From Paenibacillus sp. EZ-K15 (GTDB lineage: Bacteria; Bacillota; Bacilli; Paenibacillales; Paenibacillaceae), in contig NZ_PDHM01000020.1 in assembly GCF_002573715.1 (NCBI RefSeq), forward strand, positions 62,001-126,000: a stretch of 64,000 nt of DNA, given 5' to 3'. The translations under genes and the position numbers were made by a program. Of this stretch, positions 17,821 through 26,136 are shown piece after piece (position 1 is the stretch's first letter; each line of letters begins with the position of its first letter). Under the pieces are notes generated by a model that was not told the DNA's origin, made no database searches, and saw nothing but the letters and a program-made list of their open reading frames with translations.

Positions 17821-18435
17821 TTATGTTCGACGTTTAAATAATCGAATCATGAGACCGTAGAGGAAAAATCCGCCTACCAATCCGCCGACATGTGCTACAA
17901 GGCTGACCCCTGGGGTAAACGAGAACAGAATCCCCAATATAAGCAGGGTGAACAGCGTCTTGCGGGACGACTCATCAATGACATGCCGCTGGAACAGGGC
18001 GATGTACAGATAAGCGCCATAAGCTCCGTAAATGGCTCCTGACGCGCCTACAAGGAAGGTATAGCTCTCCATGCGCTCATAATAAGCCAAACCGATTACA
18101 TTACCGAGAACACCGCTGAGCAGATACAGGATGGCAAACTTCCAGCTCCCCATGATTCTCTCCAGCGGGGGAACAAATACCAGCAGTGCAAAGCTGTTGA
18201 ATAATAAATGATCAAATCCGTTATGCAGGAACATCGCCGTAAAGTATCTCCATGCCTGGTCAACGAATTGCGGCAAATCCGATAAAGCTCCATATTTCAG
18301 CAGCGTCACCGGATTTCTGGAACCGCCGTCAAAGGAAGTGATCGCAAACATCACCAGGTTGATCACGAGCAGCAGCGATGTAACGGGATAATAACGCAAG
18401 TAACTTTTCCAATTTTCATAACGTACGAATATCAT
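17821..18435 (-). CDS. Rhomboid family intramembrane serine protease
   Basis: 204 aa, six hydrophobic helices. Catalytic Ser in VGASGAIYGAYGA and catalytic His in LVAHVGGLVGGFF. The FLHNGFDHLLFNSFAL block is the rhomboid HxxxN region. GAGGAGG ribosome site. No accessory domain is fused. Confidence 0.9.
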   Translation of the reverse strand: MIFVRYENWKSYLRYYPVTSLLLVINLVMFAITSFDGGSRNPVTLLKYGALSDLPQFVDQAWRYFTAMFLHNGFDHLLFNSFALLVFVPPLERIMGSWKFAILYLLSGVLGNVIGLAYYERMESYTFLVGASGAIYGAYGAYLYIALFQRHVIDESSRKTLFTLLILGILFSFTPGVSLVAHVGGLVGGFFLYGLMIRLFKRRT

Positions 18436-18477
18436 AGCATCCTCCTCATCCTAAATCAGGCCAGGGATGCCCCTTAG

Positions 18478-18507
18478 TGGACATTCCCTTTTTAAAAAGA
18501 TTATAAT
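18478..18507 (+). promoter_or_regulatory. tpx promoter
   Basis: TGGACA, an 18-base spacer and TATAAT, about 50 bases before the tpx start. Confidence 0.6.
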
Positions 18508-18557
18508 GTACCATGAACCTGATCACCAAACTTTGATATCCAAGGAGGAGATTTCTC

Positions 18558-19076
18558 ATGGCTCAAGAACGTTCAGGAGCTGCCACTTTCAAAGGCAATC
18601 CTATTACACTCATCGGACCACAGCTCAAGGCTGGTGATGCCGCGCCGGATTTTACAGTGAGCAAAAACCTGCTCGAAGACGCATCTCTTAAGGATTATGC
18701 TGGTAAAATCAAGCTAATCAGTGTCGTTCCTTCCCTCGACACCGGAGTATGCGACGCACAGACTCGCCGTTTCAATGAAGAAGCCGCTGGTCTAGGCGAT
18801 GATGTGGTGATCCTTACGATCAGTGCCGACCTTCCTTTCGCCCAAGCTCGCTGGTGCGGAGCTGCAGGCGTTGACCGGGTCATTACGCTGTCCGACTATA
18901 AATCGCGTTCTTTCGGTGAAGCGTATGGCGTGCTCATCAAGGAATTCCAGCTCGACATGCGTTCGATCTTCGTCGTGGATACTAACGATACCATCACCTA
19001 TGTAGAATACCTTGGTGAAATGTCGGAGCACCCGAATTACGAAGCCGCGATCGATGCAGTAAAATCTTTGCGGTAA
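18558..19076 (+). CDS. tpx: Thiol peroxidase
   Basis: 172 aa atypical 2-Cys peroxiredoxin reducing H2O2 and alkyl hydroperoxides with thioredoxin. Peroxidatic Cys in SVVPSLDTGVCDAQTRRF and resolving Cys in FAQARWCGAAGVD. Complete length for Tpx. AAGGAGG ribosome site, own promoter and terminator. Confidence 0.96.
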   Translation: MAQERSGAATFKGNPITLIGPQLKAGDAAPDFTVSKNLLEDASLKDYAGKIKLISVVPSLDTGVCDAQTRRFNEEAAGLGDDVVILTISADLPFAQARWCGAAGVDRVITLSDYKSRSFGEAYGVLIKEFQLDMRSIFVVDTNDTITYVEYLGEMSEHPNYEAAIDAVKSLR

Positions 19077-19108
19077 CACGCCAAAGGGTACATACACTGC
19101 ACACTTTT

Positions 19109-19139
19109 AAAAAGCGGGAGAGCAGCTCTCCCGCTTTTT
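19109..19139. terminator. Terminator of tpx
   Basis: AAAAAGCGGGAGAGC / AGCTCTCCCGCTTTTT, nearly loop-less, with flanking A and T runs that let it serve both convergent genes. Confidence 0.9.
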
Positions 19140-19148
19140 CTTATTCTA

Positions 19149-19541
19149 CTAAGCATCCACTTTATACTTGCTCAGTTTTTTATCCAGAACAGCGTACAGG
19201 TTCAAGATAACCCGGTAGTTCGCTCCCAGATCCCCTAGAGAACCGCGGGACGCCGAATACATATCAACTGCGCTGCGAACCGGACTGATGCCAAGCACGG
19301 ATACGGTAATGTCCAGTGTACGTCCAAACGAGGTTCTTTTCTCGAGCGTGATTTCTCCCACGGATTTAACCTCATGCAGAACTTTGTAACCCGGAATTTT
19401 TTTTAGTGTCGAGGAAACCTCTTCAAAACACTTTTCTTTTGAAAGATTGTAATAACGCGTCTTCAGCTTGGGATCTTTAGCACGGTCGCTTGTGCCGTCA
19501 TAGCTGCGCACGATACCAATTAGAACTCGTTTTAATGACAA
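19149..19541 (-). CDS. DUF1499-like protein
   Basis: 130 aa. The C-terminal half TLDITVSVLGISPVRSAVDMYSASRGSLGDLGANYRVI matches the SASR...DLGxN pattern of DUF1499. I chose the TTG start (first residues MSLKRVLIG) because AAAGGAGG lies seven bases upstream; a longer ORF from an ATG 33 bases upstream would place that ribosome site inside the gene. No signal peptide. Function unknown. Confidence 0.78.
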   Translation of the reverse strand: MSLKRVLIGIVRSYDGTSDRAKDPKLKTRYYNLSKEKCFEEVSSTLKKIPGYKVLHEVKSVGEITLEKRTSFGRTLDITVSVLGISPVRSAVDMYSASRGSLGDLGANYRVILNLYAVLDKKLSKYKVDA

Positions 19542-19626
19542 AGACCGTTCCTCCTTTATAAATGACCGTTCCATCCATACTCTAGTTTAACATTGTTTAT
19601 GCTTTCAGCAAACCTTTATATATAGC

Positions 19627-19671
19627 AAAAAGGCACCTCTTTCACTTCGAATTCGAAATGAAAGAGGTGCC
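19627..19671 (-). terminator. Terminator of the 6S RNA
   Basis: On the minus strand GGCACCTCTTTCA / TGAAAGAGGTGCC closes a 14-base loop and is followed by a T-run. Confidence 0.85.
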
Positions 19672-19876
19672 CATTCATTGGTTTAACGAAACCCGCCTAT
19701 GCCGTCCGGTAAACATTGTCTTCGAACCTGCATTAGCAGGTGGGTGACCGCAGAACCGCTTATGAATTCCCCTTGTCATATAGACAGGGCATTTCAGCCA
19801 CGATTACGTATAGATCTCCCTAGACATCGTCATTGGTTCAAAACAACGGAAAACCGAAACGAACATCGCAGGATGT
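19627..19876 (-). ncRNA. ssrS: 6S RNA (SsrS)
   Basis: There is no ORF here, but a strong promoter and a terminator define a ~250-nt transcript. Sequence marks fit 6S RNA: GATGTTCG near the 5' end, TTTTGAACC, the CACCCACCTG...CAGGTTCGAAG hairpin, and GGACGGCATAGGCGGG near the 3' end pairing with the 5' region. 6S RNA mimics an open promoter and sequesters vegetative RNA polymerase. Bacillus has two copies; only this one is in the window. Assigned by recalled motifs, not by a covariance search. Confidence 0.72.
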
Positions 19877-19882
19877 AGTCTT

Positions 19883-19911
19883 ATTATAGGGGGTTTTGCC
19901 GGAAAAGTAAA
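19883..19911 (-). promoter_or_regulatory. Promoter of the 6S RNA
   Basis: Minus-strand TTTACT, a 17-base spacer, TATAAT; predicted start near 19876. Confidence 0.75.
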
Positions 19912-19921
19912 CCTCGCATTA

Positions 19922-20725
19922 TTAAGGTTTCGATCCATTATCTCCCTTTTGGGCAGCATCCATGCTTTCCAGAAGAGCTTGTTCGGTTTCAGACTCCTCT
20001 TCCTCGGCTTTCTTCATCTTCTCCTGCTGTTCCTGCATTTTGGTGAAGGTAGCATAGAAGTTAAAGAACGCGAACAATGCCATCAAGCAGAACAGGAAGA
20101 ACACGAACAGCACCGGCATCTGCGTGCCGATATATGCCAAGACAGCGCTTCCGATCAAAGTCGAAAATACCCGGAACGGGCGAATCAATGTCAGCAGCAC
20201 CGCATTTTTCAACAGCTGCAACGTTTTCATCTCATAATGAACAGTCATGGAGAAGAAATTAAACAGGGAGACAAACAGCACGATAAGCAGCACGAGCATC
20301 ACAATGCCGACAAGCTGGAAACCATCAAGCTGCGTCATATAAACCGTGTAATCCACGTACATAATCACGAACAACAGCGTATAAAAAATGCCGCCGATCA
20401 TGCTCTGCTTGTAATTTTCCTTATAACCCTTGAAGAACGTTTTGAATACGGACACGTCCGGATTGCCCATGACCCACTTACGTACAACGGTAAATAAAGC
20501 CGCCGTAGCCGGAAACAGAACAAACGGTGATAATATTCCGAGAACCCAGTTAGACAGCAGCTGCTCATTATGCGCATCCGGTGTCTGAACGGCCATCAGG
20601 AATTTGGTTAGAACAATAAACAGGAAAGGCGATGTACAAATAACCCACAAGATGTTCGAAAAAGCAATACGGGTAATCCACTCGGTGAGCTTGTATAAGC
20701 CACCCATGGCTCCTTTCATTTCCAA
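19922..20725 (-). CDS. YesL/DUF624 family membrane protein
   Basis: 267 aa from a TTG with GAGGAGG eight bases upstream (MEMKGAMGGLYKL). A longer ORF begins 60 bases upstream but lacks a ribosome site. About five membrane helices; the N-terminal LTEWITRIAFSNILWVICTSPF is typical of DUF624. A charged Glu/Lys-rich C-terminal tail (about 225-267) follows. YesL proteins often lie with sugar-uptake genes, but none are here. Function unknown. Confidence 0.82.
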   Translation of the reverse strand: MEMKGAMGGLYKLTEWITRIAFSNILWVICTSPFLFIVLTKFLMAVQTPDAHNEQLLSNWVLGILSPFVLFPATAALFTVVRKWVMGNPDVSVFKTFFKGYKENYKQSMIGGIFYTLLFVIMYVDYTVYMTQLDGFQLVGIVMLVLLIVLFVSLFNFFSMTVHYEMKTLQLLKNAVLLTLIRPFRVFSTLIGSAVLAYIGTQMPVLFVFFLFCLMALFAFFNFYATFTKMQEQQEKMKKAEEEESETEQALLESMDAAQKGDNGSKP

Positions 20726-20913
20726 ATCCGTTTCCTCCTCACTCAAATCATGCATGTATCTATTAATATACCTTATTTTGTACATGCATTGCCAGAGCCT
20801 AATTTATACGCCCCTGGGTGAATGTCCAATCCAGCGCCATCGTTTTTCCATACGATATCTCGTAATCCGTTCAACAAACTTGAATTTCCAAATTAAAAGA
20901 GGAGGGATTATGT

Positions 20914-21015
20914 ATGTCTTGTGAAGGTGGCGGTTACGGCTACGGATCAAATGTCGGTATTGTCCTGGTTCTGTTCATTCTCCTTGTCATTATCCTCAGC
21001 ACATTCTATATCTAA
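20914..21015 (+). CDS. YjcZ family sporulation-type peptide (33 aa)
   Basis: MSCEGGGYGYGSNVGIVLVLFILLVIILSTFYI: a Gly/Tyr-rich head and one hydrophobic helix, the layout of YjcZ-family spore proteins. The start is the second ATG after AGAGGAGGG; the first ATG four bases earlier runs into a stop after four codons. Monocistronic. Confidence 0.85.
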   Translation: MSCEGGGYGYGSNVGIVLVLFILLVIILSTFYI

Positions 21016-21071
21016 TGACTCCTTGAATCATTGAGTGAAACAGATCAGCTGTTATTGCTCTAAAACTGCGA

Positions 21072-21110
21072 GTTTAAAGGGGATGCACCCTGGGTGCATC
21101 TTCTTTAAAC
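21072..21110 (+). terminator. Terminator of the YjcZ-like gene
   Basis: GTTTAAAG, GATGCACCC / GGGTGCATC, CTTTAAAC form a long hairpin; the T-run is weak. Confidence 0.55.
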
Positions 21111-21116
21111 ATGAAC

Positions 21117-21165
21117 AAAAGACGAAGCGCGGCTCCACTTAGCGTGGGCAGCTGCTTCGTCTTTT
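21117..21165 (-). terminator. Terminator of the DEAD-box helicase gene
   Basis: AAAAGACGAAGC / GCTTCGTCTTTT enclosing about 25 bases; on the minus strand it ends in TTTT. Confidence 0.75.
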
Positions 21166-21205
21166 GTGTTCGGTTACTTCTGTCAAAGGAAGTTAGCCGT
21201 TAATA

Positions 21206-22819
21206 TTATTCGTCTCCGCTCCGGTTAGGGCGACGCTCGCCGCCGCTGTAGGAACGCGGTTTACGGTCACCGCTATTGTTGCGGTCACGGTTGTAGCCAC
21301 CGCCATCGCGGTTGCCATAACTGCTGCCGCCGCCATCACGGTTGTATCCGCCTTTGGAGTAGCCGCCACGGTTACCACCGCTGCCACTTCCGCTTCCGCC
21401 TCCACCATCACGGCGATATCCGCCGCCGCTGCTGCGGCCACCATAGCCGCCGCTTGGCTTGCGGCCATTGCGGATGTCCGGCTTCCGGCGTTTTGCACGG
21501 ATCGGATCTTCCGGAGTCAAGTGAATATCGGATCCTTCCTTCTTGTCTCCAGTCAGGATTTTCATTGCAGCTGCCAGCAATTGTACGGAATCGTATTGTT
21601 CCAGCAATTGAATGGCAAGACCTTTATACTCGGTCAATTCACCTTGCTCAATAATTTCAAGCACACGCTCAGCGATAATGCGCTGTTTACCTTCAATAGC
21701 TTCAGCGATCGTAGGCAAAGGTTTACGTGGAATACGGTGACGAGTCACACGCTCGATAAAGTACAGATGATCCATCTCACGAGGAGTTACGAAGGACCAA
21801 GCCGTACCTTCTTTACCAGCACGGCCTGTACGTCCAATACGGTGTACATAACTTTCCGGATCTTGCGGCAAGTCAAAGTTCACAACATGAGTAACGCCCG
21901 ATACGTCGAGACCACGTGCAGCCACATCTGTCGCTACGAGAACATCAATGCTGCCGTCACGGAATTTACGCATAACGGTATCACGTTGATGCTGAGAAAG
22001 GTCACCATGGAGACCGTCTGCAGAGTAGCCGCGTTTTTGCAGGGCTTCTGCCAGTTCGTCTACCCGGCGCTTCGTGCGTCCGAATACAATCGCAAGCTCA
22101 GGCGATTCCATATCCAGAAGGCGGCTCAAGGCTTCGAATTTTTGACGCTCAGGAACTTCAATGTACGCTTGATCAATCAGAGGTGCACTAACGTGCTTAG
22201 GAATAACGGATACATGCTCAGGGTCTTTCAGGAACTGAGAAGCCAGTTTCTGAATGTTAGCCGGCATAGTTGCGGAGAACAGCAAGGTTTGACGTTCTTC
22301 AGGAACAAGCTTAAGGATCGACTGGATGTCTTCCATGAAGCCCATATCCAGCATTTCATCCGCTTCATCGAGTACAACGGTTTGTACATCATCAAGACGA
22401 ATGGTTTTTCTGTTGATGTGGTCAAGTAATCGACCTGGTGTGCCGATAATAATTTGAGGCTTCTTTTTCAAAGCGCGGATCTGACGACCGATATCTTGTC
22501 CACCATAAATAGCCAAGGAACGGATTCCTTTAAAGCGGGACAGTTTGCCGATTTCTTCAGCAACCTGGATGGCAAGTTCACGGGTCGGTGTCATAATGAG
22601 AGCGACGATACGTTCCTCTTCTTTGGCGATTTTGTGGATAAGAGGAAGGCCGAATGCTGCTGTTTTACCCGTACCTGTCTGTGCTTGTCCAATCATATCC
22701 CTGCCGGTAAGAGCAATCGGAATCGATTGGGATTGAATCGGTGTGGCTTCCTCAAAGCCAAGTTCAGTAATTGCTTGCAGCACGCGCGGCTCCAAGCCAA
22801 AATCTGCAAAATTTTTCAA
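21206..22819 (-). CDS. cshA: DEAD-box RNA helicase, CshA-like
   Basis: 537 aa. Q motif, walker A AQTGTGKTAAFG, PTRELA, GG, TPGRLLDHI, DEAD (VVLDEADEMLDMGF), SAT (LLFSATMPA), and C-terminal ARGLD and HRIGRTGRAG are all present. After residue ~430 follows a basic tail rich in Gly, Arg, Tyr and Asn with RGG-like repeats, for RNA binding. The TTG start (MKNFADFG) has GGAG ten bases upstream; an ATG nine bases earlier and a GTG further upstream are alternatives. Likely acts in RNA decay, ribosome assembly and cold adaptation. Confidence 0.93.
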   Translation of the reverse strand: MKNFADFGLEPRVLQAITELGFEEATPIQSQSIPIALTGRDMIGQAQTGTGKTAAFGLPLIHKIAKEEERIVALIMTPTRELAIQVAEEIGKLSRFKGIRSLAIYGGQDIGRQIRALKKKPQIIIGTPGRLLDHINRKTIRLDDVQTVVLDEADEMLDMGFMEDIQSILKLVPEERQTLLFSATMPANIQKLASQFLKDPEHVSVIPKHVSAPLIDQAYIEVPERQKFEALSRLLDMESPELAIVFGRTKRRVDELAEALQKRGYSADGLHGDLSQHQRDTVMRKFRDGSIDVLVATDVAARGLDVSGVTHVVNFDLPQDPESYVHRIGRTGRAGKEGTAWSFVTPREMDHLYFIERVTRHRIPRKPLPTIAEAIEGKQRIIAERVLEIIEQGELTEYKGLAIQLLEQYDSVQLLAAAMKILTGDKKEGSDIHLTPEDPIRAKRRKPDIRNGRKPSGGYGGRSSGGGYRRDGGGGSGSGSGGNRGGYSKGGYNRDGGGSSYGNRDGGGYNRDRNNSGDRKPRSYSGGERRPNRSGDE

Positions 22820-23102
22820 TAGGTTCATACTCCTTCTATCGTGGACTTCCACTTTCTTCTCTGTATTCTTAAGTAGTGGTAACGTTTATAGGCTTTCCCG
22901 GCCAGCAGGATTTTCTGCACGAGGTGAACCGGTATATTTCTCTATCACCAGTAGTTGACTGGCTAATGTATAATCATCCTGATAAGCTTGCAAAGTTATC
23001 AATGTAACGGACTACTCAAGAATATCCAATACATTATATCACAAAACAATTCTGGAATACCAGCAAGCTTAAAGAAGTCATAATAACCGGGAGGTGATTC
23101 CT

Positions 23103-23924
23103 ATGTTGAAGCGTCTATGGACCTATTTCTCCATTATATTCGGCGGTATCATCATTGCCGCTGGATTCAATCTGTTCCTGATTCCCCATCATCTGCTCAG
23201 CGGCGGCGTATCCGGCGTGGCCCTGATTATTGGCTATTTCACGCCGCTAAATATCAGCATCATGTATTTTGTGCTCAATATCCCGATTCTTATAACCGGT
23301 TGGTTCAAGCTCGGCAAAAGGTTTGTTGGTCTCAGCGTTATCTCGGTTATCGTTACTACCCTGTTCCTTGAGCTCATTCCGGTTACTCCGGTTGCAACCG
23401 ATATGCTGCTCTCCTCCGTTTTCGGCGGCGTGCTTGTCGGATTCGGCACCGGCCTCTCCTTTCGGGTTGGCGGTTCCACCGGGGGTTTTGATATCATCGG
23501 CTCCCTCGTTACGAAATATCGAGACTTCCCCGTTGGAAGTGTACTCGTGACGCTGAACGCCATCGTCATTATGACGGTTGCCTATTTGGAGGACGACTGG
23601 AATCTGGCCCTCGCCTCGATGGCTTCCATCTATGTTGCCGGAAAAATGGTGGATATGCTCCACGTCAGTCATATCAAGGTTACCGTCTTTATTGTCACGA
23701 ACCAGACGGAGGCCCTGCTGGAGAAGCTGCTCAAGCGCCCCCGCGGCATAACCAAGATCAAAACCGAGGGAGCCTTCAGCCATAAAGAAAAGGATATGCT
23801 TATGACCGTCACGACGCGATATGAGCTGGCTGAGCTAAAACAAATTATTACAGAAACAGACCCCCTGGCCTTTGTAAATATCGTGGAAACCACGGCTGTC
23901 ATGGGTCAATTCCGCAAGAACTAA
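23103..23924 (+). CDS. YitT family membrane protein
   Basis: 273 aa. Five to six membrane helices (10-190) of the YitT/DUF161 type, with FGTGLSFRVGGSTGGFDIIG, and a cytoplasmic C-terminal DUF2179 domain (about 215-270, KTEGAFSHKEKDMLMTVTTRYELAELKQII). Perfect GGGAGGTGATTCCT leader before ATG. Transport substrate unknown. Confidence 0.9.
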   Translation: MLKRLWTYFSIIFGGIIIAAGFNLFLIPHHLLSGGVSGVALIIGYFTPLNISIMYFVLNIPILITGWFKLGKRFVGLSVISVIVTTLFLELIPVTPVATDMLLSSVFGGVLVGFGTGLSFRVGGSTGGFDIIGSLVTKYRDFPVGSVLVTLNAIVIMTVAYLEDDWNLALASMASIYVAGKMVDMLHVSHIKVTVFIVTNQTEALLEKLLKRPRGITKIKTEGAFSHKEKDMLMTVTTRYELAELKQIITETDPLAFVNIVETTAVMGQFRKN

Positions 23925-23966
23925 ATATTTACCACCTGTGAGGGGTTGGTAAATATGTGGTATAAT
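23925..23966 (+). promoter_or_regulatory. Inverted repeat overlapping a possible promoter
   Basis: ATATTTACCA and TGGTAAATAT form a perfect 10-bp inverted repeat with a 12-base centre. A TATAAT begins four bases after it. It starts directly after the yitT stop codon and could be an operator for the small gene downstream, or a weak yitT terminator. Confidence 0.45.
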
Positions 23967-24096
23967 ATTTGTGCGCGGTTCCTACAATATTCATGAGTTC
24001 TGTTTCCCGGGCATCGCTTTGGCCCAATTTTAATTGTTTTTCCGTTTTACAAAAGAACGTCCTGCCTAACCAATTTGGAAGGAAAGGGTGATTTTT

Positions 24097-24291
24097 ATGG
24101 AAATGGAAACGGTAAAATTGTCACAAATCGTCATGAAGTGGTTCCCGGAAATGATACCGTTCTTTAGACAGAAGGAACTAAATTCCATGATCGTTCTAAG
24201 GGACGGGCTGAGTATTCTGGAGCAGGAGGACGCTCTTGAAATCATTCAGTTCAGCATTTGCGAGCATCAGAATCAAACGCCGCTTCATTAA
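24097..24291 (+). CDS. Small uncharacterised protein (64 aa)
   Basis: MEMETVKLSQIVMKWFPEMIPFFRQ...: a soluble, helical-looking protein with an acidic C-terminal half (LEQEDALEIIQFSICEHQ). Start preceded by GGAAAGGGTG. No membrane segment and no family recognised. Followed by a clear terminator, which supports a real gene. Confidence 0.65.
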   Translation: MEMETVKLSQIVMKWFPEMIPFFRQKELNSMIVLRDGLSILEQEDALEIIQFSICEHQNQTPLH

Positions 24292-24324
24292 TTTTAATGC
24301 AACACGTGAATATCGCACAATAAG

Positions 24325-24373
24325 TGCCGTTATTCTCCGGTAAAATTCACCGGTGAGTAACGGCATTTTTTTA
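24325..24373 (+). terminator. Terminator of the 64-aa gene
   Basis: TGCCGTTA, CCGGT / ACCGG, TAACGGCA followed by TTTTTTT. The remaining ~300 bases to the next gene hold a palindrome (24598-24610) and a -10 element, and nothing else I could identify. Confidence 0.85.
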
Positions 24374-24597
24374 TGGAGAAATGTAAATTCTATAAGCACG
24401 TCTTTCCCCACCATGCAGATAAAGCTGCAAGTAAACGCTATCCACCTTCTTATGTTCATTATTTCCGATGCTAGTCACTCCCCATGTTCACAAGTTGTTC
24501 ACGGCCAGCGCCGAGAAATGTCGATATTTAGCGTTTAAAACGCCCTTGACCCGTTTAATGAACTAGGTACGCTCACCCCCGTTTCCAATTTATTGTC

Positions 24598-24644
24598 GAT
24601 TGTAACAATCCTGTTCTTTTTGAAGGCATCCGTTCCTTTATAAT
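24598..24644 (+). promoter_or_regulatory. Palindrome and -10 before the glycoside hydrolase-like gene
   Basis: GATTGT-A-ACAATC is a perfect 13-base palindrome (24598-24610). TATAAT lies at 24639-24644, about 35 bases before the start codon. The -35 is not convincing. Confidence 0.4.
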
Positions 24645-24678
24645 CATGATGTGAATGTACACAAGGGAGAGAGTAATT

Positions 24679-25866
24679 ATGAATATCATCTTGGCTTTAT
24701 TCATCTTAGCGTCCGCGGGCTTCGGCGGTTCCAGTCCGCAAGATAACAGCCTTACCGCCAAACTTCAGGCTTCATTAAATACCGCTATGATTCAGGGTAT
24801 GCACCAAAACAACAACCAAGGTCAGGGCCACAGCGGCATCAAATCAAACACAACAGAGATCGATCCGCAGATTGAAGCGCCTAAAGTCAAAGGCATTTAT
24901 GTAACGGCTTATAGCGCAGGCGGCTCCAGAATGAATCAACTCGTGGATCTTATGGACAAGACCGATCTCAATGCCATGGTCATTGACATCAAGGACGATG
25001 AAGGATACATAACGTACAAAACCGAGAATCCGAAGCTGAAGGAACTCGGTAAATCTCAGCCTTTTATCAAAGACATCAAGCAATTGATGAAGCGGCTGGA
25101 GAAACACGATATTTATCCGATCGCCAGAATTGTCGTGTTCAAGGATACGATTCTTGCCAAGAAAAACCCGGAGCTTTCCTTCCGAAAAGGAGACGGCAGC
25201 GTCTGGACCAATGGCGGGGGCGACAGCTTCGTGAACCCGTACAGTAAAGAGGTTTGGGATTACAACATCGAAATCGCCAAGGAAGCTGCAAAACTTGGAT
25301 TCAAGGAAATCCAGTTTGATTATGTCCGTTTTCCGGAGGGCTTCGAAAAACGCGCCGATTCCCTGAAATATACCAAGACGGATCAATCGCGCGTGGACGT
25401 GGTATCCGACTTTGTACAATATGCCCGGGAAGAACTAGCACCGCTCGGCATACGCGTATCCGTTGACATCTTCGGGTATGCTGCTTCGGTACCCGCGGCA
25501 GAAGGGATCGGCCAAGACTTCGTCAAAATTTCCAAGAACGTCGACATCATCAGTCCGATGGTATACCCTAGCCATTACACGGCAGGCTGGTTCGGCTCCC
25601 CTGTACCGGATAAAGCTCCTTACCAGACCATCAAAGGCTCCATGGAAGCTACCCACAAAAAGCTGGATGAGCTGGGAGATCAAAAACCGATCATTCGACC
25701 TTGGATTCAGGACTTTACCGCGAGTTGGCTCGGAAGCGGAAATTATGCAAAGTATGGCAAAAAGGAAATCGAGGAGCAGATTCGCGCCCTCAAAGATACA
25801 AACGTCGATGAGTATTTACTCTGGAATGCTTCCAACCGTTATACGGAAGGCGTCACTCATAAATAA
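24679..25866 (+). CDS. Putative glycoside hydrolase (COG1306/DUF4015), secreted
   Basis: 395 aa. Signal peptide (MNIILALFILASAGFG), then a TIM-barrel-like domain: KGIYVTAYSAGG, NAMVIDIKDDEGYITYKT, IYPIARIVVFKD, GFKEIQFDYVRFPEG and VSVDIFGY. The DIKDD and FDYVRFPEG blocks are typical of this family, whose substrate is not well defined. GGGAGAGAG precedes the chosen ATG; an ATG 24 bases upstream lacks a ribosome site. Confidence 0.85.
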   Translation: MNIILALFILASAGFGGSSPQDNSLTAKLQASLNTAMIQGMHQNNNQGQGHSGIKSNTTEIDPQIEAPKVKGIYVTAYSAGGSRMNQLVDLMDKTDLNAMVIDIKDDEGYITYKTENPKLKELGKSQPFIKDIKQLMKRLEKHDIYPIARIVVFKDTILAKKNPELSFRKGDGSVWTNGGGDSFVNPYSKEVWDYNIEIAKEAAKLGFKEIQFDYVRFPEGFEKRADSLKYTKTDQSRVDVVSDFVQYAREELAPLGIRVSVDIFGYAASVPAAEGIGQDFVKISKNVDIISPMVYPSHYTAGWFGSPVPDKAPYQTIKGSMEATHKKLDELGDQKPIIRPWIQDFTASWLGSGNYAKYGKKEIEEQIRALKDTNVDEYLLWNASNRYTEGVTHK

Positions 25867-25882
25867 TTCAATTATCAGTCGC

Positions 25883-25914
25883 AAAGGGTCGGCCAACAAC
25901 AGGGCCGGCCCTTT
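25883..25914 (+). terminator. Terminator of the glycoside hydrolase-like gene
   Basis: AAAGGGTCGGCC - AACAACAG - GGCCGGCCCTTT. Confidence 0.8.
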
Positions 25915-26136
25915 CTGCGTTCAAACCGTTCGGTGAACTCTCTTGACAGCAGATGCTATGATGATGGATAGGGCTGGTTTCACCCCTCAATCTTTGAAAT
26001 TGACGCGCTTCAATTCAACCGCCGGTTGAGTTCTGGCTCGCCGCTCAATAAGCCAGTTATTGTTCCCATCCATAGCAGGACCCTACAATATGGGGGCAGC
26101 GTCATAAAAACTATAATAAGAAAGGCACAAACGCAC

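Noticed and set aside
19736..19765. T-box-like GGTGGGTGACCGC on the plus strand
   Set aside because: Lacks the T-box core (GGTGG-ACCGCG), specifier stem and a downstream aminoacyl-tRNA or amino acid gene; it is the reverse strand of a 6S hairpin.
21521..22429. 302-codon plus-strand ORF antisense to the DEAD-box helicase
   Set aside because: The opposite strand carries all helicase motifs; this frame is His/Cys/Phe-rich without any fold signature.
25940..26130. Possible riboswitch before the MATE gene
   Set aside because: I looked for guanidine, preQ1, SAM and TPP core motifs and found none; only an isolated TTGACA was seen.
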